Below are positions 52,705 to 61,383 of a stretch of DNA of 64,000 nt, one piece after another. Made by a program: the position numbers and the translations under genes. Source of the DNA: Lachnospiraceae bacterium (GTDB taxonomy: Bacteria; Bacillota; Clostridia; Lachnospirales; Lachnospiraceae); contig JAEDCQ010000003.1 of the NCBI GenBank assembly GCA_016294075.1, forward strand, positions 62,001-126,000. The letters are read 5' to 3'. A model generated the notes under the pieces. That model was not told the DNA's origin and did not search any database. It saw nothing but the letters and a program-made list of their open reading frames with translations. Each line of letters begins with the position of its first letter. Positions within the stretch are counted from its first letter, which is position 1.

Positions 52705-53484
52705 TTATCTCTTTTCTGTCTGTCCAAAGTAGAGATTACGCGCGTTTTTTTCCGTGATTTCCACCACTGTATCATACGGAACATTCTTGATTTCTGCAAT
52801 TCTTCGCGCAATCAAAGGAATATTGAGAGATGAATTTCTTTTACCCCTGTTTGGTACAGGAGACAGATATGGGCTGTCCGTTTCCAAAACTATTTTTTCA
52901 ATCGGAAGATACTCTACCGTTTCCACTAATTTCTTAGCATTCTGAAATGTAATTACACCGCCGATTCCAAAATAATAACCAAGCTTTTCAAATTCCATTG
53001 CCATCTCTTTAGAATATGAATAACAGTGAATTACTCCTCTAAGTCCTTTTGCAGCATCGCTTTTTAATATCTCCAATGTATCCGCTGCCGCATCCCGGGA
53101 ATGTATAATAACCGGCATATCCAATTCCTTTGCTATTTCCAGCTGCTTTATAAACCACTTTTTCTGAACGTCATGTGACGGCTCGGGGTAATAATAATCC
53201 AGCCCGATTTCTCCGATTGCCACAATCTTATCACGTTTGGCCAGCTCTTTTATTCGTTCTGTTTTTTCTTCATTCAGCTCTTCTGTTTCGCTTGGATGAA
53301 CTCCGACAGTCCCGTATATGAAGTCATACTTTTCTATTAATTCAAAAGTTGCTTCCAAAGAACTATATTCGGCCGTTACATTCACAATTGTCCCGATACC
53401 GTTTGAAGGCATGGAAGAAAGCAGTTCCTCTCTGTCTTCGTCAAATTTTTTATCATCATAATGTGCATGTGTTTCAAATATCAT
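52705..53484 (-). CDS. tatD: TatD family 3'-5' deoxyribonuclease
   Basis: The 259-aa metal-dependent hydrolase has the His-x-His in 'FETHAHYDDKKF', the Glu in 'VAIGEIGLDYYYPEPS', the His in 'VIIHSRDAA', 'GVIHCYSY' and the Asp in 'VLETDSPYLSPVPNRGKRN'. TatD proteins repair DNA or process nucleic acid ends. I start at 53484 (MIFETHAHYD) with AAAGG 9 nt upstream; 15 upstream codons have no support. rsmA follows. Confidence 0.92.
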   Translation of the reverse strand: MIFETHAHYDDKKFDEDREELLSSMPSNGIGTIVNVTAEYSSLEATFELIEKYDFIYGTVGVHPSETEELNEEKTERIKELAKRDKIVAIGEIGLDYYYPEPSHDVQKKWFIKQLEIAKELDMPVIIHSRDAAADTLEILKSDAAKGLRGVIHCYSYSKEMAMEFEKLGYYFGIGGVITFQNAKKLVETVEYLPIEKIVLETDSPYLSPVPNRGKRNSSLNIPLIARRIAEIKNVPYDTVVEITEKNARNLYFGQTEKR

Positions 53485-53549
53485 AAAGTCTGCCTTTCTA
53501 CTGTCAGAATTGTATTTATTAAAAAACAAATTTTTTCTACAAAAAACAC

Positions 53550-53578
53550 TTGAAAATATAATACCTATGCACTATAAT
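53550..53578 (+). promoter_or_regulatory. promoter of tRNA-Lys
   Basis: TTGAAA (53550-53555), a 17-bp spacer and TATAAT (53573-53578) lie 24 bp before the tRNA. Confidence 0.8.
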
Positions 53579-53601
53579 AACACTTGCGTTGTAAATATTG
53601 C

Positions 53602-53674
53602 GCGCCTTTAGCTCAGTTGGTAGAGCACCTGACTCTTAATCAGGGTGTCCAGGGTTCGAGCCCCTGAAGGCGCA
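53602..53674 (+). tRNA. tRNA-Lys(CTT)
   Basis: The acceptor arms GCGCCTT/AAGGCGC pair fully, the anticodon stem CCTGA/TCAGG encloses loop CTCTTAA (anticodon CTT), the T arm has GGTTCGAGCCC and the discriminator is A. CCA is not encoded. Confidence 0.95.
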
Positions 53675-53725
53675 TCAGGCATCGATTTTGTGGACTTTGA
53701 GCCATGGGGTCGGTGTTTTTTGTTT

Positions 53726-53756
53726 TAAGATTGTTGTGCACAACAATCTTATTTTC
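53726..53756 (+). terminator. 26-bp perfect palindrome, probable terminator of tRNA-Lys
   Basis: TAAGATTGTTGTG/CACAACAATCTTA (53726-53751) is perfectly symmetric with no loop bases, and TTTTC follows on the plus strand. It also contains the stop codon of the convergent niaR. Its strict symmetry could also be a protein-binding site. Confidence 0.55.
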
Positions 53757-54270
53757 GGACAATAATCCCCTTTTCATCCAATTTCTTTTCTATTCGGTCT
53801 AAAATCTCTATTTCCTTTGCTCCTATTGTATGATAATGTATATCCCCCGTCAGAACCTTAAGCGGTTGACTGTTACTAACCTTCATCTTATCTATAAACT
53901 CTGCAACGTCTGCCCGGTTATGAATAATTAAATCTGCCGATATCTGTCCATACAAATCATGTTCTACCGATACATCCAGAACATGTCCACCGTTATCTAC
54001 TATACAGTTCAGTTCCTCTTCCATCTGCTCCATACTGTGACGCACACATAAAACACGCCGGAATGTTTCTTCTGTTTCAGGCCGTTTAAAAAGAACATAT
54101 CCTTTATTGGTTGAAAGAATATTTCTATTTTCTGCTCGAAGTAATGCAATATCCTGCACAATTACCTGGCGGCTCACCCCAAATAAGCGTGCCAGGACTG
54201 TTCCTGAAACCGGTTTTTGCTGATTCTCCAACAGGTGCAATATTTGTAATCTTCTATTTTCCGTTTCCAT
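53749..54270 (-). CDS. niaR: NiaR-type nicotinate-responsive transcriptional repressor
   Basis: The 173-aa protein has an N-terminal HTH_11 domain ('RRLQILHLLENQQKPVSGTVLARLFGVSRQVIVQDIALLR') and a C-terminal 3H domain (about 75-170) with the three family His residues in 'VSVEHDLYGQ' and 'GDIHYHTIG'. In Bacillus and Thermotoga, NiaR represses niacin uptake and NAD synthesis when nicotinate binds. No NAD genes are in the window. GGAGG lies 6 nt before the ATG. Confidence 0.88.
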   Translation of the reverse strand: METENRRLQILHLLENQQKPVSGTVLARLFGVSRQVIVQDIALLRAENRNILSTNKGYVLFKRPETEETFRRVLCVRHSMEQMEEELNCIVDNGGHVLDVSVEHDLYGQISADLIIHNRADVAEFIDKMKVSNSQPLKVLTGDIHYHTIGAKEIEILDRIEKKLDEKGIIVRK

Positions 54271-54308
54271 TCACTACCTCCAACAACCTTTTTTCTTCAC
54301 TTCTTTCT

Positions 54309-54337
54309 ATTTTATTCGGTAAATGATTTCCTGTCTA
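54309..54337 (-). promoter_or_regulatory. promoter of niaR
   Basis: TAGACA (54332-54337), a 17-bp spacer and TAAAAT (54309-54314) lie on the minus strand about 40 bp before the start codon. Confidence 0.6.
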
Positions 54338-54364
54338 TCTTTTTTATATTTTTTCATCCTGCAC

Positions 54365-54393
54365 TTGAAATTTATAAAAAAATATAGTATTAT
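54365..54393 (+). promoter_or_regulatory. promoter of tRNA-Pro
   Basis: TTGAAA (54365-54370), a 17-bp spacer and TATTAT (54388-54393) lie 21 bp before the tRNA. Confidence 0.75.
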
Positions 54394-54413
54394 CTACATT
54401 GTTGTTAAAATAA

Positions 54414-54487
54414 CGGCGCGTGGCTCAGCTTGGTAGAGCGCTGCGTTCGGGACGCAGAGGTCGCAGGTTCAAATCCTGTCGCGCCGA
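54414..54487 (+). tRNA. tRNA-Pro(CGG)
   Basis: The acceptor arms CGGCGCG/CGCGCCG pair fully, the anticodon stem CTGCG/CGCAG encloses loop TTCGGGA (anticodon CGG), the T arm has GGTTCAAATCC and the discriminator is A. CCA is not encoded. CGG is the rare proline anticodon in low-GC genomes. Confidence 0.93.
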
Positions 54488-54601
54488 CTACATTTATAAA
54501 ACAGTAAATTTTTATAATCTGTTATTTCTTTTTTATTCTTATTTGATTCTAATTTGATTCTTATTAACTCCCCAACCTCTACTTTGACAATTTAATAAGA
54601 C

Positions 54602-54630
54602 TTTACACCTATTTTGCCAAATGCTACAAT
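54602..54630 (+). promoter_or_regulatory. promoter inside the inverted-repeat unit
   Basis: TTTACA (54602-54607), a 17-bp spacer and TACAAT (54625-54630) precede the small frame. The -35 lies in the left inverted repeat. Confidence 0.65.
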
Positions 54631-54657
54631 AAGTTAATCGAAGGAGGCGTGATTGCT

Positions 54658-54723
54658 ATGACAGATAATGAATTATTGCTTTCTATCTCTGATATATTAG
54701 ATAAAAAATTAAAACCGGTATAA
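54658..54723 (+). pseudogene. 21-codon frame, truncated small coiled-coil protein
   Basis: The frame codes MTDNELLLSISDILDKKLKPV and then TAA. AAGGAGG lies 10 nt upstream and a good promoter precedes it, so it may be translated. The start resembles, from memory, the N-terminus of a clostridial coiled-coil protein of about 100 residues, so I take it as a remnant cut by the right inverted repeat. It could instead be a genuine short peptide. Confidence 0.5.
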
Positions 54724-54762
54724 AGTCTTATTAAATTATTAAGACTCAAAGCTTACCTGCAA

Positions 54763-54798
54763 CAAAAAGGGCTCGGATTTTCCCGAGCCCTTTTTGTA
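54763..54798. terminator. bidirectional Rho-independent terminator
   Basis: The stem CAAAAAGGGCTCGG/CCGAGCCCTTTTTG (54763-54776 and 54783-54796) is flanked by A and T runs. It ends the convergent 93-aa membrane protein gene and the small inverted-repeat transcript. Confidence 0.88.
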
Positions 54799-54816
54799 TT
54801 GTAAAACCAAAGGTTC

Positions 54817-55098
54817 TTATTCTTCAGTCTCTGTATTCTCCATTTCATCCGATACATCAGCTTTTCCGCCGACATATTCACCACGTATAAAGCTTCGTAT
54901 AATCCATGCCACCAGAAAAGTACCCGCAATAGCAAATATAACTGCAAAAACCATAACCAGCATTCTTGGTGCGCCCCCGCTTTCATCTCTTATCAGCCCC
55001 ACTGCCAGATACAAAAGATAAAAACCGATAAATCCCCTTAACGTCAGCATAATCTGTGTCGGTAACGGCCGCTTCCTATTTTCGTTTTTTTCACCCAT
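54817..55098 (-). CDS. 93-aa membrane protein of unknown function
   Basis: The protein has two predicted membrane helices (about 16-37 and 45-70), a basic N-terminus and a Glu/Asp-rich tail ending ENTETEE. No known family is recognised. It is a single gene with a strong terminator and no clear neighbours on the same strand. Confidence 0.6.
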   Translation of the reverse strand: MGEKNENRKRPLPTQIMLTLRGFIGFYLLYLAVGLIRDESGGAPRMLVMVFAVIFAIAGTFLVAWIIRSFIRGEYVGGKADVSDEMENTETEE

Positions 55099-55243
55099 CT
55101 TTTTCTTCCTTTCTACTCCAATATATTTATCATAATATAACTACTATTCCGTGACAAGTTTGATTTTTCTTGACTTTTTTCTGATTATGATTCAGGATAA
55201 ATTTAACAGATAATTCCATTTTCAAAATCACAGGAGGGATATC

Positions 55244-56605
55244 ATGACGATTGAATCTATCGTTTCCGCACAGCGTAATTATTTTCATTCCGATATTACA
55301 AAAGATATTGCATTTCGCCATGATGCACTGAATAATCTTTTATCCGCAGTCAAGGAAAACGAAGCGGCTATATACGATGCATTAAAAAAGGATTTAGGCA
55401 AGTCTGAACCCGAAGCCTATATGACAGAGGTCGGTCTTGTAATTCATGCTCTTCATAATGCTTTATCAAATCTGAGCAAATGGGCAAAGCCTGTCCGGAA
55501 AAGAACTCCTATTACTCTTTTTCCGGCAAAAAGCTATGTCTGTAAAGAGCCCTATGGTGTCGTTCTTATTCTCTCGCCATGGAATTATCCGTTTTTTTTA
55601 AGTATGTCCCCATTAATCGGCGCAATTGCCGCCGGTAACTGCGTAGTTTTAAAAACATCCCGCAATTGTCCGCATACGAGTGCCGTCATTGCAAAAATAA
55701 TACATAGTACATTTTCTTCTAATTATATTTGCGCACTGGATACCGGTTCGGATTATGATGAAATACTTTCCTGTTCTTATGATTACATCTTTTTTACGGG
55801 AAGTGAACGTGTCGGAAGAATCGTAATGCGCCACGCCGGTGAAAGCCTGACTCCGGTTACATTGGAACTCGGCGGAAAAAGCCCCTGCATTATTGACCGC
55901 AGTGCCAACTTAAAATTGGCGGCAAAACGAATTGCCTGGGGTAAAACCCTAAATGCCGGTCAGACGTGTGTTGCTCCCGATTACGTTGTAATTCCGAGAG
56001 AGCAGAAGGAAGAATTTATTTCCCTTCTGCAGAAATATTTCAGTCAGATGCTGGCAAACCCTTTAAATAATCCTGATTATCCAAAGATTGTTAATCTGCA
56101 TCATTTCATACGATTGAAAAATCTGATTCATAACTCTTCTTCTGTAATAGGCGGCAGCGTTGACGAAAAGGCACTTAAAATCGAGCCCGCCGTTTTTACC
56201 GAGGCAACCTTTGAAGACGATATTATGAAGGACGAAATTTTCGGACCGATTCTTCCTATTATTGCCTATGATGATTTAGATGAGGTTCTTACTATAATCA
56301 AACAGAAACCGAAACCGCTGGCCTGTTACATTTTTGGAAGAAGCCGCTCTTTCCAAAGAAAAGTATCCGCAACGCTTTCCTTTGGCGGCGGATGTATCAA
56401 CGATACCGTAATGCATGTAGCAAGTGAACAGCTTCCGTTTGGCGGAATCGGCTCCAGCGGAATGGGAAATTATCACGGAAAATACAGCTTTGATACCTTT
56501 TCCCATGAAAAAGCCCTTCTGATAAAGGGTTCTATTGATATTCCGCTTCGATATCCTCCATACAGCCAAAAAAAGCTGAAAAAAATGAAACATTTCTTAA
56601 AATAA
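55244..56605 (+). CDS. aldehyde dehydrogenase
   Basis: The 453-aa protein is an NAD(P)-dependent aldehyde dehydrogenase of the class 3 (YwdH-like) branch. It shows 'ILSPWNYPFFLSMSPLIGAIAAGNCVVLK', the NAD site 'FFTGSERVGRIVM', the catalytic Glu in 'PVTLELGGKSPCI' and the nucleophile Cys in 'NAGQTCVAPDYV'. Class 3 enzymes have a short C-terminus, ending here with a hydrophobic-basic tail (PPYSQKKLKKMKHFLK) that may touch the membrane. AGGAGGGAT precedes the ATG. The 3' end overlaps the convergent antiporter gene by 9 bp. Confidence 0.92.
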   Translation: MTIESIVSAQRNYFHSDITKDIAFRHDALNNLLSAVKENEAAIYDALKKDLGKSEPEAYMTEVGLVIHALHNALSNLSKWAKPVRKRTPITLFPAKSYVCKEPYGVVLILSPWNYPFFLSMSPLIGAIAAGNCVVLKTSRNCPHTSAVIAKIIHSTFSSNYICALDTGSDYDEILSCSYDYIFFTGSERVGRIVMRHAGESLTPVTLELGGKSPCIIDRSANLKLAAKRIAWGKTLNAGQTCVAPDYVVIPREQKEEFISLLQKYFSQMLANPLNNPDYPKIVNLHHFIRLKNLIHNSSSVIGGSVDEKALKIEPAVFTEATFEDDIMKDEIFGPILPIIAYDDLDEVLTIIKQKPKPLACYIFGRSRSFQRKVSATLSFGGGCINDTVMHVASEQLPFGGIGSSGMGNYHGKYSFDTFSHEKALLIKGSIDIPLRYPPYSQKKLKKMKHFLK

Positions 56606-58522
56606 AAGATAAAGCAGTACCAATGCCAGACCGGCACAGGCTAACAGCAGCCCAAAGGACATACTTCTGGAAATAATGGCATTGCTTTCCGATATCTGCT
56701 GATAGCGGATTGCCATCTTATGCTCAACATTATCTTTATGTGGCTGATAACTCCAGACCGTTTGATTCAAATAACGAATCAGACGGTCTATCATTCCGCC
56801 TATTTTATGCGTAAACTCATTTCCTTCTTCGGGCTCTCTTTTAAGCTCACTGTCCTGATAAACAGTTTTTCTAAGCAGAACAACCATTCCGTCAGTCGCA
56901 CTATCAAGCACACGGCAGACAACTCCGCTGACAAATGGAATAACAGTCAGAAGAACAGGTCTGTAAAAGGCATTTTCAAGGTCCAGCCATTTTGGCCATC
57001 GGTCAACGTACTTCCCGTTTACCATCAACAATCTTCTGACAACAAGCAGATAAACAAGCGCACCGATTGTCAGTGAAATTACTGCTCCTTTTATATTCTC
57101 AAAAGAAAAATATTCTATTATGTGGCCGCTTGTCTTAACAGTAAAAAACGAAACGCCTATGTCTGCAATCTTATCCATAACCATATGAGGAAGCAAGCCT
57201 CCGAGGGGCATAAATAATGCACTGAGTGTAAGTGCAGATGCGCTGACAGGATTCATATATTTCTTCCTATTGTCAAATAAAACCTGTTTGCTTTCCTCTC
57301 TATTTTTTTCCACAAACAATGCAATGAACAGCTTCGTCATATAAGCTGCTGTCAATCCGCCGCTTATAAGGAATATCCACTCAATAGCTTTCATTGCCGC
57401 AGCAGTAAAAAATACAGCCGCTTCACCTTCCTTCAAAAGATGAATATACTCAACTATTCCTTCGTGTAAAAGTGTTTTACTGATATAACCGCTAAAGAAA
57501 GGAACGCCCATTATAGATAAAGCTCCCATTAAAAAGATAAAACAAAGAAGCGGTTTTTTTCGTCCGAATCCGCGAATTTCATTCAAATCAAGCTCATGCA
57601 GATTCATAAAAACTACACCTGCTGCCATAAAAAGAACCAGCTTAATCATGGAATGATTTACCATATGAAGCAGACTTCCTCTTGCCGCAATGTCAAATTC
57701 TTTCCCTAAAAGTCCCATTGTCCCGATTCCGACTAAAATAAAACCAATCTGTGAAACGGAGGAACAGGCAAGCGTTCTTTTTAAATTTACGGAAAACAGC
57801 GCTAAAAAAGCTCCCCAGAACATGGTAATGGTACCAAGTGCCAAAATTAACGTACCCCATTTTCCATCCCCCGGGAAAATATAGCAGCTTAAAATAAGTC
57901 CTCCATAGATGCCTGCTTTTGTCAATACACCGGATAGTAATGCCGAAGCCGGTGCCGGTGCCGCAGGATGCGCTTTAGGAAGCCATATATGCAAAGGAAA
58001 TGCACCGGCTTTTGCACCGAAGCCAAACAACATACATCCGCCTGCCGTATAGAGACGTTTTTGCAGCTGTTCGGGATAAGTACTCTTCGTTATTATTGCC
58101 GGAACTATTTCTTCTATCTTTAACGTTCCTGTTACTGAATATAAAAGGAACAAGCCCATCAAAAGTACAAGTCCTCCCATCACCGCAATTGCAAGATAAG
58201 TATCTCCGGCACGCAGAGACTCCTTCTTTTCGTCCTGTGCAACCCATACATAAGATGTGAATGACATAATCTCGAAGAATATAAAAAGTGTAAAGAGATC
58301 TGCGGATAAAAATACACCTATCGTTGCAAGATATGTCAGTATCGTAAAAATATAGTATCTAGCTTTATTCTGATAATGCGCCATATATTCTGCAGAAAAC
58401 GCAACTGCCATTATCCACATAAAGGTTGCGATTACCGCATATAAAATGCGAAATCCGTCAAAACCAAAGGATAATCCCATTCCACATATATTATCAATTA
58501 CCAACTCATATTGAGGATTCAT
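56597..58522 (-). CDS. NuoL/MrpA-like proton-conducting antiporter subunit
   Basis: The 641-aa polytopic protein has the antiporter core: Glu in 'LFIFFEIMSFTSYVWVA' (TM5), Lys in 'GFGAKAGAFPLHIWLPKAHPAAPAPASALLSGVLTKAG' (TM7-8) and His-Lys in 'LHMVNHSMIKLVLFM' (TM12), all kept. Beyond the 14-helix core it has a C-terminal extension with three more helices (about 480-641), as in NuoL or MrpA. It is the fourth and last antiporter subunit of the operon. In Mrp and complex I relatives such subunits move H+ or Na+. Confidence 0.9.
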   Translation of the reverse strand: MNPQYELVIDNICGMGLSFGFDGFRILYAVIATFMWIMAVAFSAEYMAHYQNKARYYIFTILTYLATIGVFLSADLFTLFIFFEIMSFTSYVWVAQDEKKESLRAGDTYLAIAVMGGLVLLMGLFLLYSVTGTLKIEEIVPAIITKSTYPEQLQKRLYTAGGCMLFGFGAKAGAFPLHIWLPKAHPAAPAPASALLSGVLTKAGIYGGLILSCYIFPGDGKWGTLILALGTITMFWGAFLALFSVNLKRTLACSSVSQIGFILVGIGTMGLLGKEFDIAARGSLLHMVNHSMIKLVLFMAAGVVFMNLHELDLNEIRGFGRKKPLLCFIFLMGALSIMGVPFFSGYISKTLLHEGIVEYIHLLKEGEAAVFFTAAAMKAIEWIFLISGGLTAAYMTKLFIALFVEKNREESKQVLFDNRKKYMNPVSASALTLSALFMPLGGLLPHMVMDKIADIGVSFFTVKTSGHIIEYFSFENIKGAVISLTIGALVYLLVVRRLLMVNGKYVDRWPKWLDLENAFYRPVLLTVIPFVSGVVCRVLDSATDGMVVLLRKTVYQDSELKREPEEGNEFTHKIGGMIDRLIRYLNQTVWSYQPHKDNVEHKMAIRYQQISESNAIISRSMSFGLLLACAGLALVLLYLLF

Positions 58523-58553
58523 TTTATGCCTCCAAACTCATAAATACTGCTCA

Positions 58554-60026
58554 CTACAGACCTTTTGCAATTTGTCCGAAGAAATCAACAAAAATATCAC
58601 TTTTCAAACCAAAGAAGACAATCATAACGGCAAAAATACATAACGGCAGAAGCATCTGCCAATTCGGATCCTTATATTGCTTAACCGTATCATAGTTAAA
58701 GTCCTCTCCCGGGAAAAAAGCCCTCATTACAATAGTCATCATATAAATAGCGGTAAGTAATGCGGAAATTAATAATGCCGCAACACCCGCATAAGCCAAA
58801 ACGGAATTACTTTCTACCGCTGCCGCCGCAAGATTCCATTTGCTGATAAAGCCTGCCAGACCGGGAACTCCCATAAGTGCCAGAGCCGAGATGAGAAATA
58901 CCGAAAAGACAACAGGCATTCTCCTTCCCAATCCGTTAAGCTCATGCACATATTCCTTCTCTGTCTGATGAATAACAGCACCGGCACAAAAGAAAGATGC
59001 AATTTTCATAAATGCATGAAACAGCATATGTGTCAGTGCTCCGATAAGTCCCGCAGGCGTCATAATCGTTACCCCAAACAGGATATAAGAAAGATTGCTG
59101 ATTGTAGAGTATGCCAGCCTTCTCTTTAAATGCGTTTCTTTTACGGCACGACTGCACCCATATACAATCGTAAAAATTGTAACCGCCATAACAACGCTCT
59201 GAGCCCATGTTCCACGCAGAAAATCGGTACCGAAACTATAATAAGTGATTCTGATAATTGCAAACGCTCCCGATTTCACAACGGCTACCGCATGAAGCAA
59301 TGCTGTTACCGGAGTCGGTGCAACACCGGCATCCGGAAGCCATGAGTTAAACGGACAAACAGCCGCCTTTACACCAAAGCCCATAAACGCCATAACATAT
59401 ACCAGCAGAAGCGCATCCGTATTATTTCCTATCTTTGCCATATCCAATACTCCGCCAAATACAAAATTTGTGGAATTACCGTACATAATAATAAAAATTA
59501 GGCCTATAAAAGCAAATGCCGCCCCTCCGAGAGAATAATATAAATATTTCCGCGATGCTAAAACCGCCTCCCTTGTCAGTGTATGTAACACAAGAGGAAC
59601 AGTAACTAACGTAAGCATTTCATAAAAACAGTATAAAGTCAGCAGATTTCCTGCAAGAGCAATTCCTAACGTAACACCGTATGTCATGCTGTAGAACATA
59701 AAAAAGATATCTTCATGCTCTTCCTTGGTCATATATTCAAAAGCATACAGCGTTGCTAACGGCCAGAGGAAAGATATCATTCCCGCAAAAAGCGTTGCCA
59801 TTCCATCCACTTTAAATGCAAATCTCAAATTTCCGGTAAATTTAATTACTTCCAATACACCCTGAGGCGGGTTAAAAAGCAATACGGCTACCAATACCGC
59901 ATTTATAAGTATCAATCCCTCTGTATAAATATTCCGTGCCGTCCTGGATTTAAAAGGAATTAACGGAATGAGAATTCCTCCCAGAAAAGGAACCAGAATA
60001 ACTATTCCGGGTAAATATGCACTCAT
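58554..60026 (-). CDS. NuoN/MrpD-like antiporter subunit (third of four)
   Basis: The 490-aa protein has the conserved Glu in 'LLTLYCFYEMLTLVTVPLVL', Lys in 'GFGVKAAVCPFNSWLPDAGVAPTPVTALLHAVAVVKSG' and HxxxK in 'THMLFHAFMKIASFF', so a complete ion path is expected. It lies 31 bp after the preceding antiporter gene stop and 12 bp before the next in transcription order. No quinone- or NADH-binding subunit is in the window. Confidence 0.9.
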   Translation of the reverse strand: MSAYLPGIVILVPFLGGILIPLIPFKSRTARNIYTEGLILINAVLVAVLLFNPPQGVLEVIKFTGNLRFAFKVDGMATLFAGMISFLWPLATLYAFEYMTKEEHEDIFFMFYSMTYGVTLGIALAGNLLTLYCFYEMLTLVTVPLVLHTLTREAVLASRKYLYYSLGGAAFAFIGLIFIIMYGNSTNFVFGGVLDMAKIGNNTDALLLVYVMAFMGFGVKAAVCPFNSWLPDAGVAPTPVTALLHAVAVVKSGAFAIIRITYYSFGTDFLRGTWAQSVVMAVTIFTIVYGCSRAVKETHLKRRLAYSTISNLSYILFGVTIMTPAGLIGALTHMLFHAFMKIASFFCAGAVIHQTEKEYVHELNGLGRRMPVVFSVFLISALALMGVPGLAGFISKWNLAAAAVESNSVLAYAGVAALLISALLTAIYMMTIVMRAFFPGEDFNYDTVKQYKDPNWQMLLPLCIFAVMIVFFGLKSDIFVDFFGQIAKGL

Positions 60027-60038
60027 TTGTTTTTCCTC

Positions 60039-61364
60039 CTATAATAATCCGTTTGCAAACTGTCCGATGTACTCTATCAATTCTCCCGGAAACAGCCCTA
60101 ACCACAAAGACAAAAATCCTAATATTACAACCGGTATCAGCATAACCGCAGGTGTATGCACGCTTTCTTTTTTCACATAATTCTCACCCGGCAGAAATCC
60201 CCGGATTGTAACAGGCAAAAGATATCCTGCCGTAAGCAATGCCGACAACAATAAAACAACCGGACCGACAACATAGAACACCGGACGTCCGCTATAAAGT
60301 GCACCCACACATAAATTCCATTTGCTTATAAAGCCTGCTGCCGGAGGAATACCGATTAGAGATAAGGAAGCAAAAGTAAAACACCAAAGTGTAACCGGCA
60401 TTTCTTTTCCGATTCCAAGCCACTCCTGCGCACGGGTTTTTCCGGTTTCATGAATAACAGAGCCCGTTGATAAAAACAGACAGGATTTTATAATGGCATG
60501 ATATACAACATGTAAAATCGCACCTATCAGCGCAACCGGCTGAAAAAGAAACAATCCAAAAATAATATACGATACCTGGCTGATAGTGGAATATGCCAGG
60601 CGTTTTTTCATCAGTGTTTCACGGTATGCAAGCAGTGAACCCATAAATACGGTAATTAATGACAATACTAAAAATACCGTTTGTACCCATGTTCCGTTTA
60701 AAAGCTTTTCTCCAAACAGATAATATATTGTACGCAGCATCCCCAAAATGCCGGCTTTTACAATAATACCGGACAAAAAAGCGGATGCCGGTGCCGGCGC
60801 AACCGGATGTGCCGCCCAAAGCCATGACTGCATCGGAAACATACCTGCTTTTACGGAAAATCCTAAAAGCATACAAAAAGCTGCAACTAACAAAATTCCT
60901 GTTTTACCGGATGAAAGTTCTCCGGAAAACACACCCCCCGGCATAAAGGTAAGGTTATCTGCATTTTGATAAACAAAATACAATCCGAATAAAACAAAAT
61001 ATGCACCGCATAAGGAATAAAAAAGATATTTTAAGCCTGCCATCAGAGCTTCCTTTTTTTCTGTATGAAATACAAGAGGCATGGATAAAAGCGTCATCAT
61101 TTCATAGAAGAAATAAAAGGTAATCATATTGCCGGCAAAATCCAGACATAAAAGCGCTAATAATGTAAGAATATAAAAACATACATACCGCTTTATTTTT
61201 TTATCTCCCTTAAAATAACCGATTGCATGAATACCACATAATATCCATATCAGAACCGTGACCGAAGCAAATAAGATGCCCGGTGCATCTGCTTTAAACA
61301 TAATCGGAAGTTTTTCTGTTAAATAAAATAAGGTAATGGCGTGTTCTCCCATTTTTTTGACCAT
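60039..61364 (-). CDS. NuoN/MrpD-like antiporter subunit (second of four)
   Basis: The 441-aa protein keeps Glu in 'MITFYFFYEMMTLLSMPLVF', Lys in 'GFSVKAGMFPMQSWLWAAHPVAPAPASAFLSGIIVKAG' and HxxxK in 'LHVVYHAIIKSCLFL'. It is shorter than the others at the N-terminus (about one or two helices less). It lies 12 bp before the third and 19 bp after the first antiporter gene. Confidence 0.9.
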   Translation of the reverse strand: MVKKMGEHAITLFYLTEKLPIMFKADAPGILFASVTVLIWILCGIHAIGYFKGDKKIKRYVCFYILTLLALLCLDFAGNMITFYFFYEMMTLLSMPLVFHTEKKEALMAGLKYLFYSLCGAYFVLFGLYFVYQNADNLTFMPGGVFSGELSSGKTGILLVAAFCMLLGFSVKAGMFPMQSWLWAAHPVAPAPASAFLSGIIVKAGILGMLRTIYYLFGEKLLNGTWVQTVFLVLSLITVFMGSLLAYRETLMKKRLAYSTISQVSYIIFGLFLFQPVALIGAILHVVYHAIIKSCLFLSTGSVIHETGKTRAQEWLGIGKEMPVTLWCFTFASLSLIGIPPAAGFISKWNLCVGALYSGRPVFYVVGPVVLLLSALLTAGYLLPVTIRGFLPGENYVKKESVHTPAVMLIPVVILGFLSLWLGLFPGELIEYIGQFANGLL

Positions 61365-61383
61365 GCCCTTTCTTTAAAGTGTC

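Larger units (their letters stand above)
54589..54737. repeat. 149-bp unit with 17-bp perfect terminal inverted repeats
   Basis: AATTTAATAAGACTTTA (54589-54605) and its exact reverse complement (54721-54737) flank a stretch that contains a promoter, a ribosome site and a 21-codon frame. The right arm supplies the stop codon of that frame. It could be a small mobile element (MITE-like) or the result of an inversion. Confidence 0.6.

Noticed and set aside
54530..54570. Direct repeats of TTTGATTCTWA near tRNA-Pro, considered as a CRISPR-like or iteron repeat
   Set aside because: Only two to three short AT-rich copies are present, with no spacers or associated genes.
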